Source: Paracidovorax wautersii
GTDB taxonomy: Bacteria; Pseudomonadota; Gammaproteobacteria; Burkholderiales; Burkholderiaceae_C
Assembly (NCBI RefSeq): GCF_900113035.1
Contig: NZ_FONX01000003.1
Coordinates: 342,126-406,125, forward strand
Direction of reading: 5' to 3'
DNA length: 64,000 nt
In this document: positions 34,069 through 43,973 of the stretch, one piece after another
Layout: every line of letters begins with the position of its first letter
How positions within the stretch are numbered: the stretch's first letter is position 1
Position numbers and translations under genes: made by a program
The notes under the pieces: model-generated
Database searches by the model: none
What the model was told of the DNA's origin: nothing
What the model saw: the letters and a program-made list of their open reading frames with translations, nothing else

Positions 34069-35073
34069 ATGCCCGTTCTGAACGTTCCCGTGATCGACCT
34101 GCAACCCTGGTTCGGCGGCACGCCGGCTGGCAAGGCCCTGGTGGCGAGCCAGGTGGACAGCGCCTGCCGCGACATCGGCTTCCTGGTCGTGACCAACCAC
34201 CGGATCTCCCCGGAGCTGGTCCAGCGCGTGTCCGATGCCTCGCGCGAATTCTTCGCCCTGCCGCTGGAAACCAAGCGCCGCGTGGACCGCCCGCGCGAAG
34301 ACGCCGTGCGCGGCTACAGCGCCGTGGGCGAGGAAGGGCTGTCGTACAGCCTGGAAGAGGCCACGCCCGGCGACCTGAAGGAATCGTTCTCCATCGGCCC
34401 CTCCGGCGTGCCCGACGACGAATACCATCGCGGCCCCGCGGCCGGCGCCCACTTCGAGCCCAACGCCTGGCCCGACCTGCCGGGCTTTCGCGAGGCCTAC
34501 ACCGAGTACTTCGAAGCCATGAGCGATCTGGCGCGCTCGCTGATGTGCATCTTCGCCACCGCGCTGAAGCTGCCCGAGACCTTCTTCGACGACAAGATCG
34601 ACCGGCACATCAGCATGTTCCGCGTGCTCAGCTATCCGCCGCAGAAAGAGGCCCCGCTGCCCGGCCAGATGCGCGCGGGCGCCCACAGCGACTACGGCAG
34701 CCTGACCATCGTGCGCCCGGACGGCCCCGGCCTGCAGGTCTTCAACAAGGCCGGCCAGTGGGTGGACGTGCCCCTGGTGGAGGGCGGCTTCGCCATCAAC
34801 ATCGGCGACCTGATGATGCAGTGGACCAACGACACCTGGGTCTCCACCCTGCACCGCGTGGCCAACCCGCCGTTCGACGACACGCTGCGCAACACGCGCC
34901 GCCAGTCGCTGGTCTTCTTCCACCAGCCCAACTACGACGCCGTGGCCGAATGCCTGCCCAGCTGCCTGGCCCCGGGCGAGCAGCCGCGCCACGCGCCCGT
35001 CACCTCGGGCGAGCACCTCACGTCCAAGTTCGTGAAGCAAACCACCTTCGGCGGCACCAAGGCCGTCGCCTGA
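34069..35073 (+). CDS. 2-oxoglutarate/Fe(II)-dependent oxygenase, isopenicillin-N-synthase-like
   Basis: A 334-residue protein. An N-terminal DIOX_N domain (VPVIDLQPWFGG, DIGFLVVTNHRISPELV) precedes the double-stranded beta-helix. The Fe ligands are His and Asp in AGAHSDYGSLT and the distal His in STLHRVANPP; RQSLVFF supplies the 2-oxoglutarate-binding Arg/Ser. It is the first gene of a seven-gene operon, so it probably hydroxylates or cleaves the imported compound. The substrate is not deducible, though RutR-type control hints at a pyrimidine- or purine-like ring. Confidence 0.9.
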   Translation: MPVLNVPVIDLQPWFGGTPAGKALVASQVDSACRDIGFLVVTNHRISPELVQRVSDASREFFALPLETKRRVDRPREDAVRGYSAVGEEGLSYSLEEATPGDLKESFSIGPSGVPDDEYHRGPAAGAHFEPNAWPDLPGFREAYTEYFEAMSDLARSLMCIFATALKLPETFFDDKIDRHISMFRVLSYPPQKEAPLPGQMRAGAHSDYGSLTIVRPDGPGLQVFNKAGQWVDVPLVEGGFAINIGDLMMQWTNDTWVSTLHRVANPPFDDTLRNTRRQSLVFFHQPNYDAVAECLPSCLAPGEQPRHAPVTSGEHLTSKFVKQTTFGGTKAVA

Positions 35074-35092
35074 AGCAGGGGCTGCACGGCAC

Positions 35093-35479
35093 ATGGCACA
35101 TCTTTCCTACGTCAACGTCTTCGCCCGGGACGTGGTGGCGCTCAGCGGCTTCTACCAGCGCGTGTTCGGCTTTCCGGAGATCGAGGCGATCCGCTCGCCC
35201 ATCTTCCGCGGGCTCGACACCGGCAGGAGCAGCCTCGGCTTCAACGCGCTCGACGCCTACGAGCTGCTGCACCTGTCCGAGTTCTCGGACACCCGGGGCG
35301 TGAAGTTCCTGCTCAACATCGACGTCGATAGCCGCGAGGACGTGGACCGCCGCGTGCCGGTGGCGGTCGCGGCCGGCGCCACGCTGGTCAAGCCGCCCTA
35401 CGAGACCTACTACCACTGGTACCAGGCCGTGCTGCTCGACCCCGAGGGCAACGTGTTCCGCATCAACCACATGCTGTGA
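35093..35479 (+). CDS. VOC-family (glyoxalase/dioxygenase fold) protein
   Basis: A 128-residue single-unit VOC protein: HLSYVNVFARDVVALSGFYQ at the N-terminus and VLLDPEGNVFRINH at the C-terminus, where the metal-binding Glu would lie. It could be a lyase, an isomerase or a binding protein. It is second in the operon, 19 bases after the oxygenase. Confidence 0.85.
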   Translation: MAHLSYVNVFARDVVALSGFYQRVFGFPEIEAIRSPIFRGLDTGRSSLGFNALDAYELLHLSEFSDTRGVKFLLNIDVDSREDVDRRVPVAVAAGATLVKPPYETYYHWYQAVLLDPEGNVFRINHML

Positions 35480-35564
35480 CGCGCGCCGCGCCGTCGCGCC
35501 GTCCACCGCTCCCTTCCCTCTTTTCCGTCCCACGCCCCGCCGTCCTTCCAAGAAAGGTCCAGCC

Positions 35565-36665
35565 ATGTCACGCCTCCTGAAGCGTCTCTCCGCCACGGCC
35601 CTGCTCGCCTGCACCGCCGCCGCCACCGCTCCTGCCGCCCTGGCGCAGCAGGCCGGCTTCACCCTCAAGGGCAAGCCGGTGATCGCCATGCTGTACTACG
35701 GCCCCAAGAACGACGGGGGCTGGACGCAGGCGCTGGACGAGGCCCGCGTGAAGATCGAGGCCGCGCTGGGCCAGAAGATCCAGTACGCCGAGAACATCTC
35801 CGAAGACGCCTCGGTCATCAAGCCCACGGCCGAGCGCTTCATCTCGCGCGGCGCCAACATCGTGATCGGCACGGCCTTCGGCCACTCCGACGCGTTCAAG
35901 GACCTAGCCGCCAAGCACCCGGACGTGGCCTTCCTCAACGCCTCGGGCACGACCAACGGCCCCAACCTCGAATCCTTCTACGGCCGCACCTACGAAAGCC
36001 AGTACCTGTGCGGCATGGCGGCCGGCGCGGCCAGCAAGACGGGCAAGCTCGGCTTCGTCGCGGCCAACCCCTTCGGCGTGGTGAACTGGACCATCAACGC
36101 CTACGCGCTGGGCGCGCAGAAGATGAACCCCAACGCCACGGTCAACGTGATCTACACCGGCAGCTGGAACGACCCGGTGAAGGAGCGCGCGGCGGCCTCG
36201 GCCCTGATCGACCAGGGCGCCGACGTGATCGGCCAGCACGTGGACAGCCCCACGCCCCAGATCGTGGCGCAGGAGCGCGGCGTCTATGGCACGGGCCACC
36301 ACCGGGACCTGCGCCAGTTCGCCCCCAAGGCCACGCTGTGCTCGTCGGTCTGGGTCTGGGACAAGTTCCTCGTCACCGAACTCAAGAAGATCATCGCCGG
36401 CGGCTGGAAGCCCGCGCCCTACGGCGCCTTCATCCCGATGAGCGGCGGCGGCACCGACATCGCCGGCTTCGGCCCCGGCGTGCCGCCGGACAAGGCCAAG
36501 CTGATCCTGGCCGAGCGCGACGCGCTGCTCAAGGGCAAGCAGATCTTCGCCGGCCCGCTCAAGGACCGCGATGGCAAGGAGCGCGTGGCCGCAGGCGCCG
36601 TGCTCTCCGATGCCGACCTCTGGAAGATGGACTGGTTCGTCAAGGGCGTGGTCACGCAGAAATAA
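35565..36665 (+). CDS. BMP-family ABC transporter substrate-binding protein
   Basis: A 366-residue periplasmic binding protein of the Bmp/Med (PnrA-like) family. A signal peptide (LLKRLSATALLACTAAATAP) is cleaved at ALA|Q, residues 27/28. Family features include YYGPKNDGGWTQALDEARVKIE and SASPTPQIV-like DSPTPQIVAQERG. Members bind nucleosides, purines or related compounds. It is followed directly by the ATPase and two permeases. Confidence 0.92.
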   Translation: MSRLLKRLSATALLACTAAATAPAALAQQAGFTLKGKPVIAMLYYGPKNDGGWTQALDEARVKIEAALGQKIQYAENISEDASVIKPTAERFISRGANIVIGTAFGHSDAFKDLAAKHPDVAFLNASGTTNGPNLESFYGRTYESQYLCGMAAGAASKTGKLGFVAANPFGVVNWTINAYALGAQKMNPNATVNVIYTGSWNDPVKERAAASALIDQGADVIGQHVDSPTPQIVAQERGVYGTGHHRDLRQFAPKATLCSSVWVWDKFLVTELKKIIAGGWKPAPYGAFIPMSGGGTDIAGFGPGVPPDKAKLILAERDALLKGKQIFAGPLKDRDGKERVAAGAVLSDADLWKMDWFVKGVVTQK

Positions 36666-36680
36666 GCGGAACGGCCACAC

Positions 36681-38189
36681 ATGTCCAGCGCACTGGCCCT
36701 GCGGGGCATCCGCAAGAGTTTCGACGGCTTCCTCGCCCTGGACGATGCGCAATTCGATGCGCGCTGGGGCGAGGTGCATGCCCTGCTGGGCGAGAACGGC
36801 GCGGGCAAGTCCTCGCTGATGAACATCGCCGCCGGCCTCTACGCACCCGAGCGCGGCGAGATGCTGGTGGACGACAACGCCGTGCGGCTGGCCGGACCGC
36901 GCGATGCGGCCCAGCACCACATCGGCATGGTGCACCAGCACTTCAAGCTCGTGCGACCCTTCACGGTGGCGCAGAACATCCTGCTGGGCCTGCCGGCCGA
37001 CCAAGCCGGCCACCGCCGCCAGCTCGCGGCGCTGGAGGAACGCATCCGCGCGCAGGCCGGCGAGCTGGGCTTCGCCATCGACCCGCGCCAGCGCGTGGAC
37101 AGCCTGTCCATCGCCGAGCAGCAGCGCGTGGAGATCCTCAAGGTGCTGCTGGCCGGCGCGCGCATCCTGATCCTGGACGAGCCCACCGCCGTGCTCACCG
37201 ACCAGGAGGCCGAGCGCCTGCTGCGCACGGTGCAGGGCCTGGCGCAGCGCGGCTGCGCGGTGGTGCTGGTCACGCACAAGATGGCCGACGTGAAGGCCTA
37301 TGCCGACCGCGTGACCGTGATGCGCGGCGGCCGCACGGTGGCCACGCTGGACCCGCGCACCACGCCGGCCGCCGAACTGGTGCGCCTGACGGTGGGCGAG
37401 ACCGCGCCGCCCGTGCCCCGGGTGCGCAGCGCGCCGGGCCCGGCCTGCCTGTCGCTGCAGGGGCTCAGCACGCCCGCGCAAGGCGGCCGGCAGGCGCTGG
37501 CCGGCGTGACGCTGGACGTGCACGCGGGCGAGATCTACGGCATTGCCGGCGTGGGCGGCAACGGCCAGGGCGAACTGGCCGCCGCCATCATGGGGCTGAT
37601 CCCGGAGGCCGGCGGCGACATCGTGCTGGAGGGCTTCGGCAGCCTGCGCGCGGCGCCGGCCACGGCGCGCCGGGCGCTGGGCCTGGCCGTCATTCCGGCC
37701 GACCGCTACGGCCATGCGCTGGCGGGCGGCCTGTCGATCGCGGAGAACTTCGCCATCGGCCAGGTCCACGGCGGGCGCTACGGCTCGCCCTGGTGGCTGC
37801 GCCAGCGCCGCATCGACCAGGAAGCGCGCGACGCGGTCGCCGCCTTCGACGTGCAGGGCGTGCGCTCGCTGCGGCAGAAGGCCGCGCTGCTCTCGGGCGG
37901 CAATGCGCAGAAGCTGGTGATCGCGCGCGAGTTCAGCAAGCAGCCCCGCCTGATCCTCGCGCACAGCCCCAGCCGGGGCCTGGACGTGCGCGCCACCGCC
38001 CAGGTGCATGCGCGGCTGCTGGCGGCGCGCGACGCCGGCGCCGCCGTGCTGCTCATCAGCGAAGACCTGGACGAAGTCCTGGCCCTGGCCGACCGCATCG
38101 GCGTGATGGCCGGCGGCCGCATCGTGGCCGAATTCGATCAACCCGCCGACCGCCAGGCCATCGGCCAGGCCATGGTCCACCATGACTGA
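36681..38189 (+). CDS. ABC transporter ATP-binding protein (tandem NBDs, BMP/sugar type)
   Basis: A 502-residue protein with two nucleotide-binding domains. NBD1 has Walker A GENGAGKSS, a signature of LSIAEQQRVEILK and Walker B ILILDEPTAVL. NBD2 has a degenerate Walker A (GVGGNGQGEL), signature LSGGNAQKL, and a Walker B lacking the catalytic acid (LILAHSPSRGLD). This asymmetry is normal for the family, leaving one functional ATPase site. It overlaps the next permease gene by 8 bases. Confidence 0.93.
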   Translation: MSSALALRGIRKSFDGFLALDDAQFDARWGEVHALLGENGAGKSSLMNIAAGLYAPERGEMLVDDNAVRLAGPRDAAQHHIGMVHQHFKLVRPFTVAQNILLGLPADQAGHRRQLAALEERIRAQAGELGFAIDPRQRVDSLSIAEQQRVEILKVLLAGARILILDEPTAVLTDQEAERLLRTVQGLAQRGCAVVLVTHKMADVKAYADRVTVMRGGRTVATLDPRTTPAAELVRLTVGETAPPVPRVRSAPGPACLSLQGLSTPAQGGRQALAGVTLDVHAGEIYGIAGVGGNGQGELAAAIMGLIPEAGGDIVLEGFGSLRAAPATARRALGLAVIPADRYGHALAGGLSIAENFAIGQVHGGRYGSPWWLRQRRIDQEARDAVAAFDVQGVRSLRQKAALLSGGNAQKLVIAREFSKQPRLILAHSPSRGLDVRATAQVHARLLAARDAGAAVLLISEDLDEVLALADRIGVMAGGRIVAEFDQPADRQAIGQAMVHHD

Positions 38190-39303
38190 AGCCACCCTCA
38201 TCCCCGACGCCGCGCCCAAGGCGCCCGCCCGCCGCCAGCCCCTGGCGAGCCGGCGCTACACGCTGGAGATCCGCCAGCAGATGTCCATGCCGCGCCAGGC
38301 CCTGGTGCTGGGGCTGGCCGTGCTCGCGGGGCTGGCGATCTCCGGGCTCATCCTGGTGGCCGCCGGCGTGCCTGCGGGCGAGCTGTTCAACGAATTCATC
38401 GTCACCACGCTGTTCGACCTGCAGAGCCTGCAGGCCGTGCTGTTCCAGGCCGCGCCGCTGATCATGATCGGCCTGGCCGCGTCGATCGCGTTCCGCGCGC
38501 GCTTCTGGAACCTGGGGCTCGAAGGGCAGATGATCTGGGGCGCGATCGGCGCCACGGCCGTGTCCCTCCACGAGATCGGCCCGCCCGCGCTGCGCCTGCC
38601 GCTGATGGCCATCGCCGCGCTGGCCGGCGGCCTGCTGTGGGCGCTGGGGCCGGCGCTGCTCAAGCTGCGCCTGGGCGTCAACGAGATCATCTCCACGCTG
38701 ATGCTCAACTACATCGCCAGCAACTTCCTGCTGCACCTGGTCTATGGCGCCTGGAAGGACCCCAAGGATTCCTTCCCCTACTCGCCGCAGTTCCGCAGCT
38801 TCGAGCGCCTGCCCGAGTTCTTCGGCCCCTCGGGCATGGCCGTGCTGCTGGCGCTGCTGGCCATGGCACTGGCCTGGTGGTTCGTGCAGGCCAGCCGCGC
38901 GGGGCTGTACCTGCGCTTCGTCAACGCCAGCCCGCGCGTGGCCGATGCGGTGGGCGTGCCGGTGCGCGCCATCATCCTGGGCACGGTGCTGGGCTCGGGC
39001 GCGCTGGCCGGGCTGGGCGGCTTCCTGGTGGCGGCCGGGCAGGAGGGCCGGCTGACCCAGGCCTTCTACCAGGGCTACGGGTTCTCCGGCATCCTGATCG
39101 CCTTCCTGGCGCGCAACCACCCGGTGGCCGCGACGGTGGTGGCGGCGCTGGTGGCCACACTCTTCGTGGCCGGGCGCAACCTGCAGGTCTTCTACCAGAT
39201 CCCGTTTTCGATGGTGCAGCTGATCCAGGCCATCGTCGTGGTGTGCGTGGCCTCGTCCGACTTCTTCATCCGCCACCGGCTGCGCCGCGTGGCCGCCGAC
39301 TGA
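38182..39303 (+). CDS. ABC transporter permease (BMP/nucleoside type)
   Basis: A 373-residue inner-membrane permease of the BPD_transp_2 family, with about nine or ten hydrophobic helices. The family motif GLEGQMIWGAIGA is near residue 113, and GVNEIISTLMLNYIA follows. It starts inside the ATPase gene. It pairs with the permease at 39322 to form the heterodimeric channel. Confidence 0.92.
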   Translation: MTEATLIPDAAPKAPARRQPLASRRYTLEIRQQMSMPRQALVLGLAVLAGLAISGLILVAAGVPAGELFNEFIVTTLFDLQSLQAVLFQAAPLIMIGLAASIAFRARFWNLGLEGQMIWGAIGATAVSLHEIGPPALRLPLMAIAALAGGLLWALGPALLKLRLGVNEIISTLMLNYIASNFLLHLVYGAWKDPKDSFPYSPQFRSFERLPEFFGPSGMAVLLALLAMALAWWFVQASRAGLYLRFVNASPRVADAVGVPVRAIILGTVLGSGALAGLGGFLVAAGQEGRLTQAFYQGYGFSGILIAFLARNHPVAATVVAALVATLFVAGRNLQVFYQIPFSMVQLIQAIVVVCVASSDFFIRHRLRRVAAD

Positions 39304-39321
39304 CCCTCCCCGGGAACCGCC

Positions 39322-40248
39322 ATGGAACTGTTCACGCACTGGATCGGCAGCATTCCCGATTTCGCCGTGCCCTACGCCCTCGCGGCGCTGGGCCTGATCC
39401 TCGCCGAACGCTCGGGCGTGCTCTCGCTGGGCGCCGAGGGGCTGATGCTGGTCGGCGCGCTGGCCGCCATCGGCGCGCAGCTGGCCTTCGGCGCCACCGG
39501 CATTTCGCTGGTGCTGGCCATGGCGGCAGCGAGCCTCGTCTCCGTGCTGTTCGCGGTGCTGGTGGTGTGGCTGCGCATCAACCAGGTCATCGCCGGGCTG
39601 GCGCTGGTCTTCTTCTGCCAGGGCCTGACCAGCCTGGTCGGCACGCTGATGGGCTGGACCAACCAGCCCGTGACCTCGGCCGGCCCCATCCCCCTCGGCC
39701 CGCTCGCGCAGCTGCCGTTGCTGGGCCGGCTGCTGTCGCAGAACGCCGTGGTCTATCTGACGCCGCTGATCTTCTGGGCGGTGGTGCACTACCTGCAGCA
39801 CACGGGTTCGGGCCTGCGCCTGCGCGCCGTGGGCGAGAACCCGCAGGCCGCCGATGCAGCGGGCATTCCGGTGGCGGCCTACCGCTTCGCCGCCGTGGTG
39901 GCGGGTGCGGCGCTGGTGGGGCTGGCCGGGGCCTATATCTCGCTGCTGTCCACCAAGCTGTGGATCGCGGGCATGACCGGCGGGCGCGGCTGGATCGCCG
40001 TGGGCCTGGTGATCTTCGCGCGCTGGTCGCCCTGGAAGGCGCTGGCCGGCGCGCTGCTGTTCGGCTGCATCGAGGCGCTGATCCCGCAGCTGGCGGCCGC
40101 GGGCGTGCAGCTGCCGCAGTATTTCGTGCTGATGACGCCCTACGTCGTCACGCTGGGCGTGATGGTGTGGGTGGCGCTGGGCCGCCGCCGGCTCGACGGC
40201 GAGCCGGGCGCACTCGGCGAACCCTATGTCCGTGAGGAACGGCGATGA
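39322..40248 (+). CDS. ABC transporter permease (BMP/nucleoside type)
   Basis: A 308-residue second permease with the conserved GVLSLGAEGLMLVGA motif near residue 34 and about eight hydrophobic segments. It overlaps the start of the hydrolase gene by 4 bases (ATGA), showing tight coupling of uptake to catabolism. Confidence 0.92.
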   Translation: MELFTHWIGSIPDFAVPYALAALGLILAERSGVLSLGAEGLMLVGALAAIGAQLAFGATGISLVLAMAAASLVSVLFAVLVVWLRINQVIAGLALVFFCQGLTSLVGTLMGWTNQPVTSAGPIPLGPLAQLPLLGRLLSQNAVVYLTPLIFWAVVHYLQHTGSGLRLRAVGENPQAADAAGIPVAAYRFAAVVAGAALVGLAGAYISLLSTKLWIAGMTGGRGWIAVGLVIFARWSPWKALAGALLFGCIEALIPQLAAAGVQLPQYFVLMTPYVVTLGVMVWVALGRRRLDGEPGALGEPYVREERR

Positions 40249-40946
40249 AGGCCTGGATCTACAACGAGGCGCGCGAAGTGGACGACGCGCTTTTTCCCGA
40301 CTACCTGGACCCGGCCACCACGGCCGTGGTGTCCATCGACATGCACCGCGGACACCTGGAAGACAGCCCCGACTGCCCCTGCCCCGCCCCGCGCGCGCGT
40401 GACGTGGTGGCGCCCATCGACGCCTTCCATGCGCAGGCGCGTGCGCTGGGCGTGCGCATCGCACATGTGAAGTCGGTGCTGCGCCCGGGCGGGGAAGACG
40501 ACCTGAAGGGCATTCCCGCGGCCTGGCGGCGGACCTTTCCGCTCTACGTCGGAGACATTCCGAATGCCGCCGAGCACGCCCTGGAGGGCAGCCGCTGGAC
40601 CGAATGGGTCACCCGGGTGGAGCCCGGCGACCTGCGCGTGGAGAACAAGCGCCGCCTGTCGGCCTTCTACCCGACCGACCTCGACTTCCTGCTGCGCAAC
40701 CAGCGCATCACGACGGTGGTGTTCAACGGCGGCTTCTCGGACTGCTGCGTGCTCAATTCCGCCTTCGACGCCAACAACCACAACTACCGCGTGATCGTGC
40801 TGCGCGACCTGGTGCGCGGCACCGACGACCACCTGGATGGCGCGGCGCTGGCCATGGTGTCGCTGCACCTGGGGCTGGTGCTCGACTCGGCCGAGCTGCT
40901 GCGCCTCTGGCAGGCCCGGCCGGGCGACGCTGGCGGCCGCGGCTGA
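40245..40946 (+). CDS. Isochorismatase-family cysteine hydrolase
   Basis: A 233-residue hydrolase with the Asp-Lys-Cys triad: Asp32 (VSIDMHRGHL), Lys135 (RVENKRRLSAFYPTDLDFLL) and Cys168 (GGFSDCCVLNSAFDA). Relatives include ureidoacrylate amidohydrolase RutB, N-carbamoylsarcosine amidase and nicotinamidase. As the last gene of a RutR-like-regulated uptake operon it probably cleaves an amide or carbamoyl bond of the oxidised substrate. Confidence 0.88.
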   Translation: MKAWIYNEAREVDDALFPDYLDPATTAVVSIDMHRGHLEDSPDCPCPAPRARDVVAPIDAFHAQARALGVRIAHVKSVLRPGGEDDLKGIPAAWRRTFPLYVGDIPNAAEHALEGSRWTEWVTRVEPGDLRVENKRRLSAFYPTDLDFLLRNQRITTVVFNGGFSDCCVLNSAFDANNHNYRVIVLRDLVRGTDDHLDGAALAMVSLHLGLVLDSAELLRLWQARPGDAGGRG

Positions 40947-40979
40947 AGCCGGCCGGGCGGCACGCCGCAGGCCTGGGCG

Positions 40980-42215
40980 TCAGGCGCCCAGCGTCACGCG
41001 GGCGAACTTGCGCTTGCCCACCTGCACGACGAAGGTGCCGGCCGGAAGCTTCAGGCCCTTGTCGCTCACCACGGCACCGTCCACCCGCACGCCGCCGCCG
41101 TCGATCAGGCGGTTGGCCTCGCTGGTCGAAGGCGCGAGGTTGGCCTGCTTGAGCAATGCGCCGATGCCCAGCGGCGCGCCGGAGAGCGACACCTCGGGGA
41201 TCTCGTCGGGCACGCCGCCCTTGCTGCGGTTGATGAAGTCCTGCTCGGCCGCATCGGCCGCCGCGGCGCTGTGGAAGCGCGCGGTGATCTCCTTGGCCAG
41301 CGCCACCTTGGCGTCCTTGGGGTTGCGGCCGCCCGCCACCTCGGCCTTGAGCGCCTCGATCTCGGCCAGGCTCTTGAACGACAGCAGGGTGTACCAGTCC
41401 CACATCAGCGTGTCGGAGATGGACAGCACCTTGGCGAACATGGTGTTGGCCTCTTCGGTGATGCCGATGTAGTTGTTCTTGGACTTGGACATCTTGTCCA
41501 CGCCGTCCAGGCCCACCAGCAGCGGCATGGTCAGGATGCACTGCGGCTCCTGGCCGTATTCCTGCTGCAGGTGGCGGCCCATCAGCAGGTTGAACTTCTG
41601 GTCGGTGCCGCCCAGCTCCAGATCGCTCTTGAGCGCGACCGAGTCGTAGCCCTGCAGCAGGGGGTAGAGGAATTCGTGCAGGCTGATCGAGCTGCCGTCG
41701 GTGAAGCGCTGGTGGAAGTCGTTGCGCTCCATCATGCGCGCCACGGTGTACTTGGCGGCCAGCTGGATCATGCCGACGGCGCCCAGGGGCTCGCACCATT
41801 CGCTGTTGTAGCGGATCTCGGTACGCGCCGGGTCCAGCACCTTGGCGGCCTGGGTGTAGTAGGTCTCGGCGTTGGCCTTGATCTGCTCGGGCGTGAGCGG
41901 CGGGCGGGTGGTGTTGCGGCCCGAGGGGTCGCCGATCAGCGTGGTGAAGTCGCCGATCAGGAAGATCACCTGGTGGCCCAGGTTCTGCAGCTGGCGCATC
42001 TTGTTGAGCACCACCGTGTGGCCGATGTGGATGTCCGGCGCCGTCGGGTCCAGGCCCAGCTTGATGCGCAGCGGCTGGCCGGTGGCTTCCGAGCGCGCGA
42101 GCTTGCGTGCCCACTCGTCGCGCGGCAGCAGTTCCTCCACGCCCCGCAACGTGACTTCCAGGGCTTGTCCTACACCATCGGTCATCGGGTAGGTTGTAAC
42201 AGCAGATTGATTCAT
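40980..42215 (-). CDS. tyrS: Tyrosyl-tRNA synthetase
   Basis: A 411-residue class I synthetase of the TyrZ-like bacterial subtype. The HIGH motif is in [15 protein letters not shown] in [10 protein letters not shown], and the C-terminal S4 RNA-binding domain ([20 protein letters not shown]) is complete. The start MNQSAVTTY is preferred to a start 117 bases upstream that would add a non-conserved arginine-rich tail. Divergent from the M23 peptidase gene. Confidence 0.95.
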   Translation of the reverse strand: MNQSAVTTYPMTDGVGQALEVTLRGVEELLPRDEWARKLARSEATGQPLRIKLGLDPTAPDIHIGHTVVLNKMRQLQNLGHQVIFLIGDFTTLIGDPSGRNTTRPPLTPEQIKANAETYYTQAAKVLDPARTEIRYNSEWCEPLGAVGMIQLAAKYTVARMMERNDFHQRFTDGSSISLHEFLYPLLQGYDSVALKSDLELGGTDQKFNLLMGRHLQQEYGQEPQCILTMPLLVGLDGVDKMSKSKNNYIGITEEANTMFAKVLSISDTLMWDWYTLLSFKSLAEIEALKAEVAGGRNPKDAKVALAKEITARFHSAAAADAAEQDFINRSKGGVPDEIPEVSLSGAPLGIGALLKQANLAPSTSEANRLIDGGGVRVDGAVVSDKGLKLPAGTFVVQVGKRKFARVTLGA

Positions 42216-42379
42216 AAGGGTTTTTTCCGGGTCCGGCCGTAGGTGCATGGCTATACTTCGACCCACATCGCAATGGCGGATTCTAGTGGCCCGCCCGTCA
42301 CGGCCCGGCCCAGCCACTGCGCACGACGACATTCCTGCACCCCGCCTTCCGCCCTCTGCTGCACGCTAGGCCGCAGGGC

Positions 42380-43789
42380 ATGGCCCGGGTGCATCCATTT
42401 GGGGTACGACTTTTGACCAATGGCTTGACTTCCGCCTGCCTGGACCTGCTCGAGCGGGTTCGCCAGCGCCTGGCAGATACCGCCCGCAAGCATCCGAAAC
42501 GCATCACCGCCGCCGTGGCGACCCTGCTGCTCACCGGCGGCGGCGGCGCCTTCGCCGTGGCGTCCTTCGCGCCCGATGCGTCCGACCTGCCCGTGAGCAC
42601 CGTGTCGTACGCGGTGGATTCGCTGGCCGGCGACACGCCCCTGACCCAGCTGGTGGACATCCCCAGCTACACGCTCTACCGCTCCGACCAGACGCGCAGC
42701 AACGACACGGCTGAAAGCATCCTGCAGCGCATGGGCGTGGCAGACCCGGCAGCCGCGGGCTTCCTGCGCGGCGACAACCAGGTCCGCCAGAACCTGCTGG
42801 GCCGCGGCGGCCGCTCGCTCACCGTCGAGGCCACCGAAGACCACCGTCTGATGCGGCTGGTGGCGCGCTGGGCACCCGACGACAGCGGCACCTTCAAGCG
42901 CCTGGTGGTCGAACGCCAGGACGGCGGCGGCTTCGCCTCGCGCATCGAGACCGCGCCGCTCACGGTGGGCTCGAGGCTGGCGGGCGGCATCATCCGCAGC
43001 TCGCTCTTCGCTGCCACCGACGCGGCCAACATCCCCGACGCCGTGGCCATCCAGCTGGCCGAGGTGTTCTCCAGCAACATCGACTTCCACCGCGCGCTGC
43101 GCAAGGAAGACCGCTTCTCCGTGGTCTATGAAACGCTGGAAGCCGACGGCGAGCCGCTGCGCAGCGGCCGCGTGCTGAGCGCCGAGTTCCACAACAACGG
43201 CAAGACGCACGACGCCATCTGGTTCCAGGAACCCGGCGCCGCCAAGGGCTCCTACTACACGCTGGAAGGCGAGAGCATGCGCCGCGCGTACCTGGCCTCG
43301 CCGGTCGAGTTCTCGCGCGTCTCCAGCGGCTTCCAGATGCGCTTCCACCCCATCCTGCAGAAGTGGCGCGCCCACCTGGGCACCGACTTCGCCGCGCCCA
43401 CAGGCACCTCCGTGCGCACGGTGGGCGACGGCGTGGTGGAGTTCGCCGGCGTGCAGAACGGCTACGGCAACGTGATCTACATCAAGCACCGCAACCAGCA
43501 CGAGACCGTCTATGCCCACCTGAGCCGCATCGACGTGCGCGCCGGCCAGGCCGTGGAGCAGGGCCAGAAGATCGGCGCCGTGGGCGCCACCGGCTGGGCC
43601 ACCGGCCCGCACCTGCACTTCGAATTCCGCGTGAACGGCCAGCATCAAGACCCGATGACCATCGCCCAGCAGAGCGAGGCCGCCCAGCCCGTGTCGGCCG
43701 CATCGCGTGCCGCCTTCAAGCAGCTGGCGTCGAACATGCGCATCCAGCTGGCCTCGGCGGGGCAGTTCGAGCAGGCCAGCGCGCAGTAG
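42380..43789 (+). CDS. M23-family metallopeptidase (murein endopeptidase)
   Basis: A 469-residue inner-membrane-anchored peptidase. One N-terminal transmembrane helix (ITAAVATLLLTGGGGAFAVA) precedes a periplasmic region and the C-terminal LytM domain. The zinc ligands are in HLGTDFAAPTG and HLHFEFRVNG. It cleaves peptidoglycan cross-links. It lies between tyrS and anmK, a conserved Burkholderiales arrangement that joins cell-wall cutting and recycling. Confidence 0.92.
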   Translation: MARVHPFGVRLLTNGLTSACLDLLERVRQRLADTARKHPKRITAAVATLLLTGGGGAFAVASFAPDASDLPVSTVSYAVDSLAGDTPLTQLVDIPSYTLYRSDQTRSNDTAESILQRMGVADPAAAGFLRGDNQVRQNLLGRGGRSLTVEATEDHRLMRLVARWAPDDSGTFKRLVVERQDGGGFASRIETAPLTVGSRLAGGIIRSSLFAATDAANIPDAVAIQLAEVFSSNIDFHRALRKEDRFSVVYETLEADGEPLRSGRVLSAEFHNNGKTHDAIWFQEPGAAKGSYYTLEGESMRRAYLASPVEFSRVSSGFQMRFHPILQKWRAHLGTDFAAPTGTSVRTVGDGVVEFAGVQNGYGNVIYIKHRNQHETVYAHLSRIDVRAGQAVEQGQKIGAVGATGWATGPHLHFEFRVNGQHQDPMTIAQQSEAAQPVSAASRAAFKQLASNMRIQLASAGQFEQASAQ

Positions 43790-43795
43790 GGGTGC

Positions 43796-43930
43796 ATCCC
43801 CCTGAGGCGCTGCGCGCCTTCCCCCTTCTCTCTCGCTGCGCGCGGGAAGGGGGACGACGCCAGTGGACCGGCGGAGCCGGATCCACGGCGTCTCTGGCCT
43901 TTGGCCGCGCCGGCTTCCACGCTGCGAACT
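43796..43930. repeat. Hairpin-rich intergenic repeat-like segment
   Basis: Contains two inverted repeats: TTCCCCCTTC (near 43829) with GGAAGGGGGA, and GTGGACCGG with CCGGATCCAC around a CGGAG loop (43863-43886). It fills the gap before anmK and has the composition of a dispersed palindromic element. No second copy was seen in this window. Confidence 0.4.
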
Positions 43931-43973
43931 GATTCAACCGGCAAGGCGCTTCGCCCTACTTCCTGCTTTCCCT

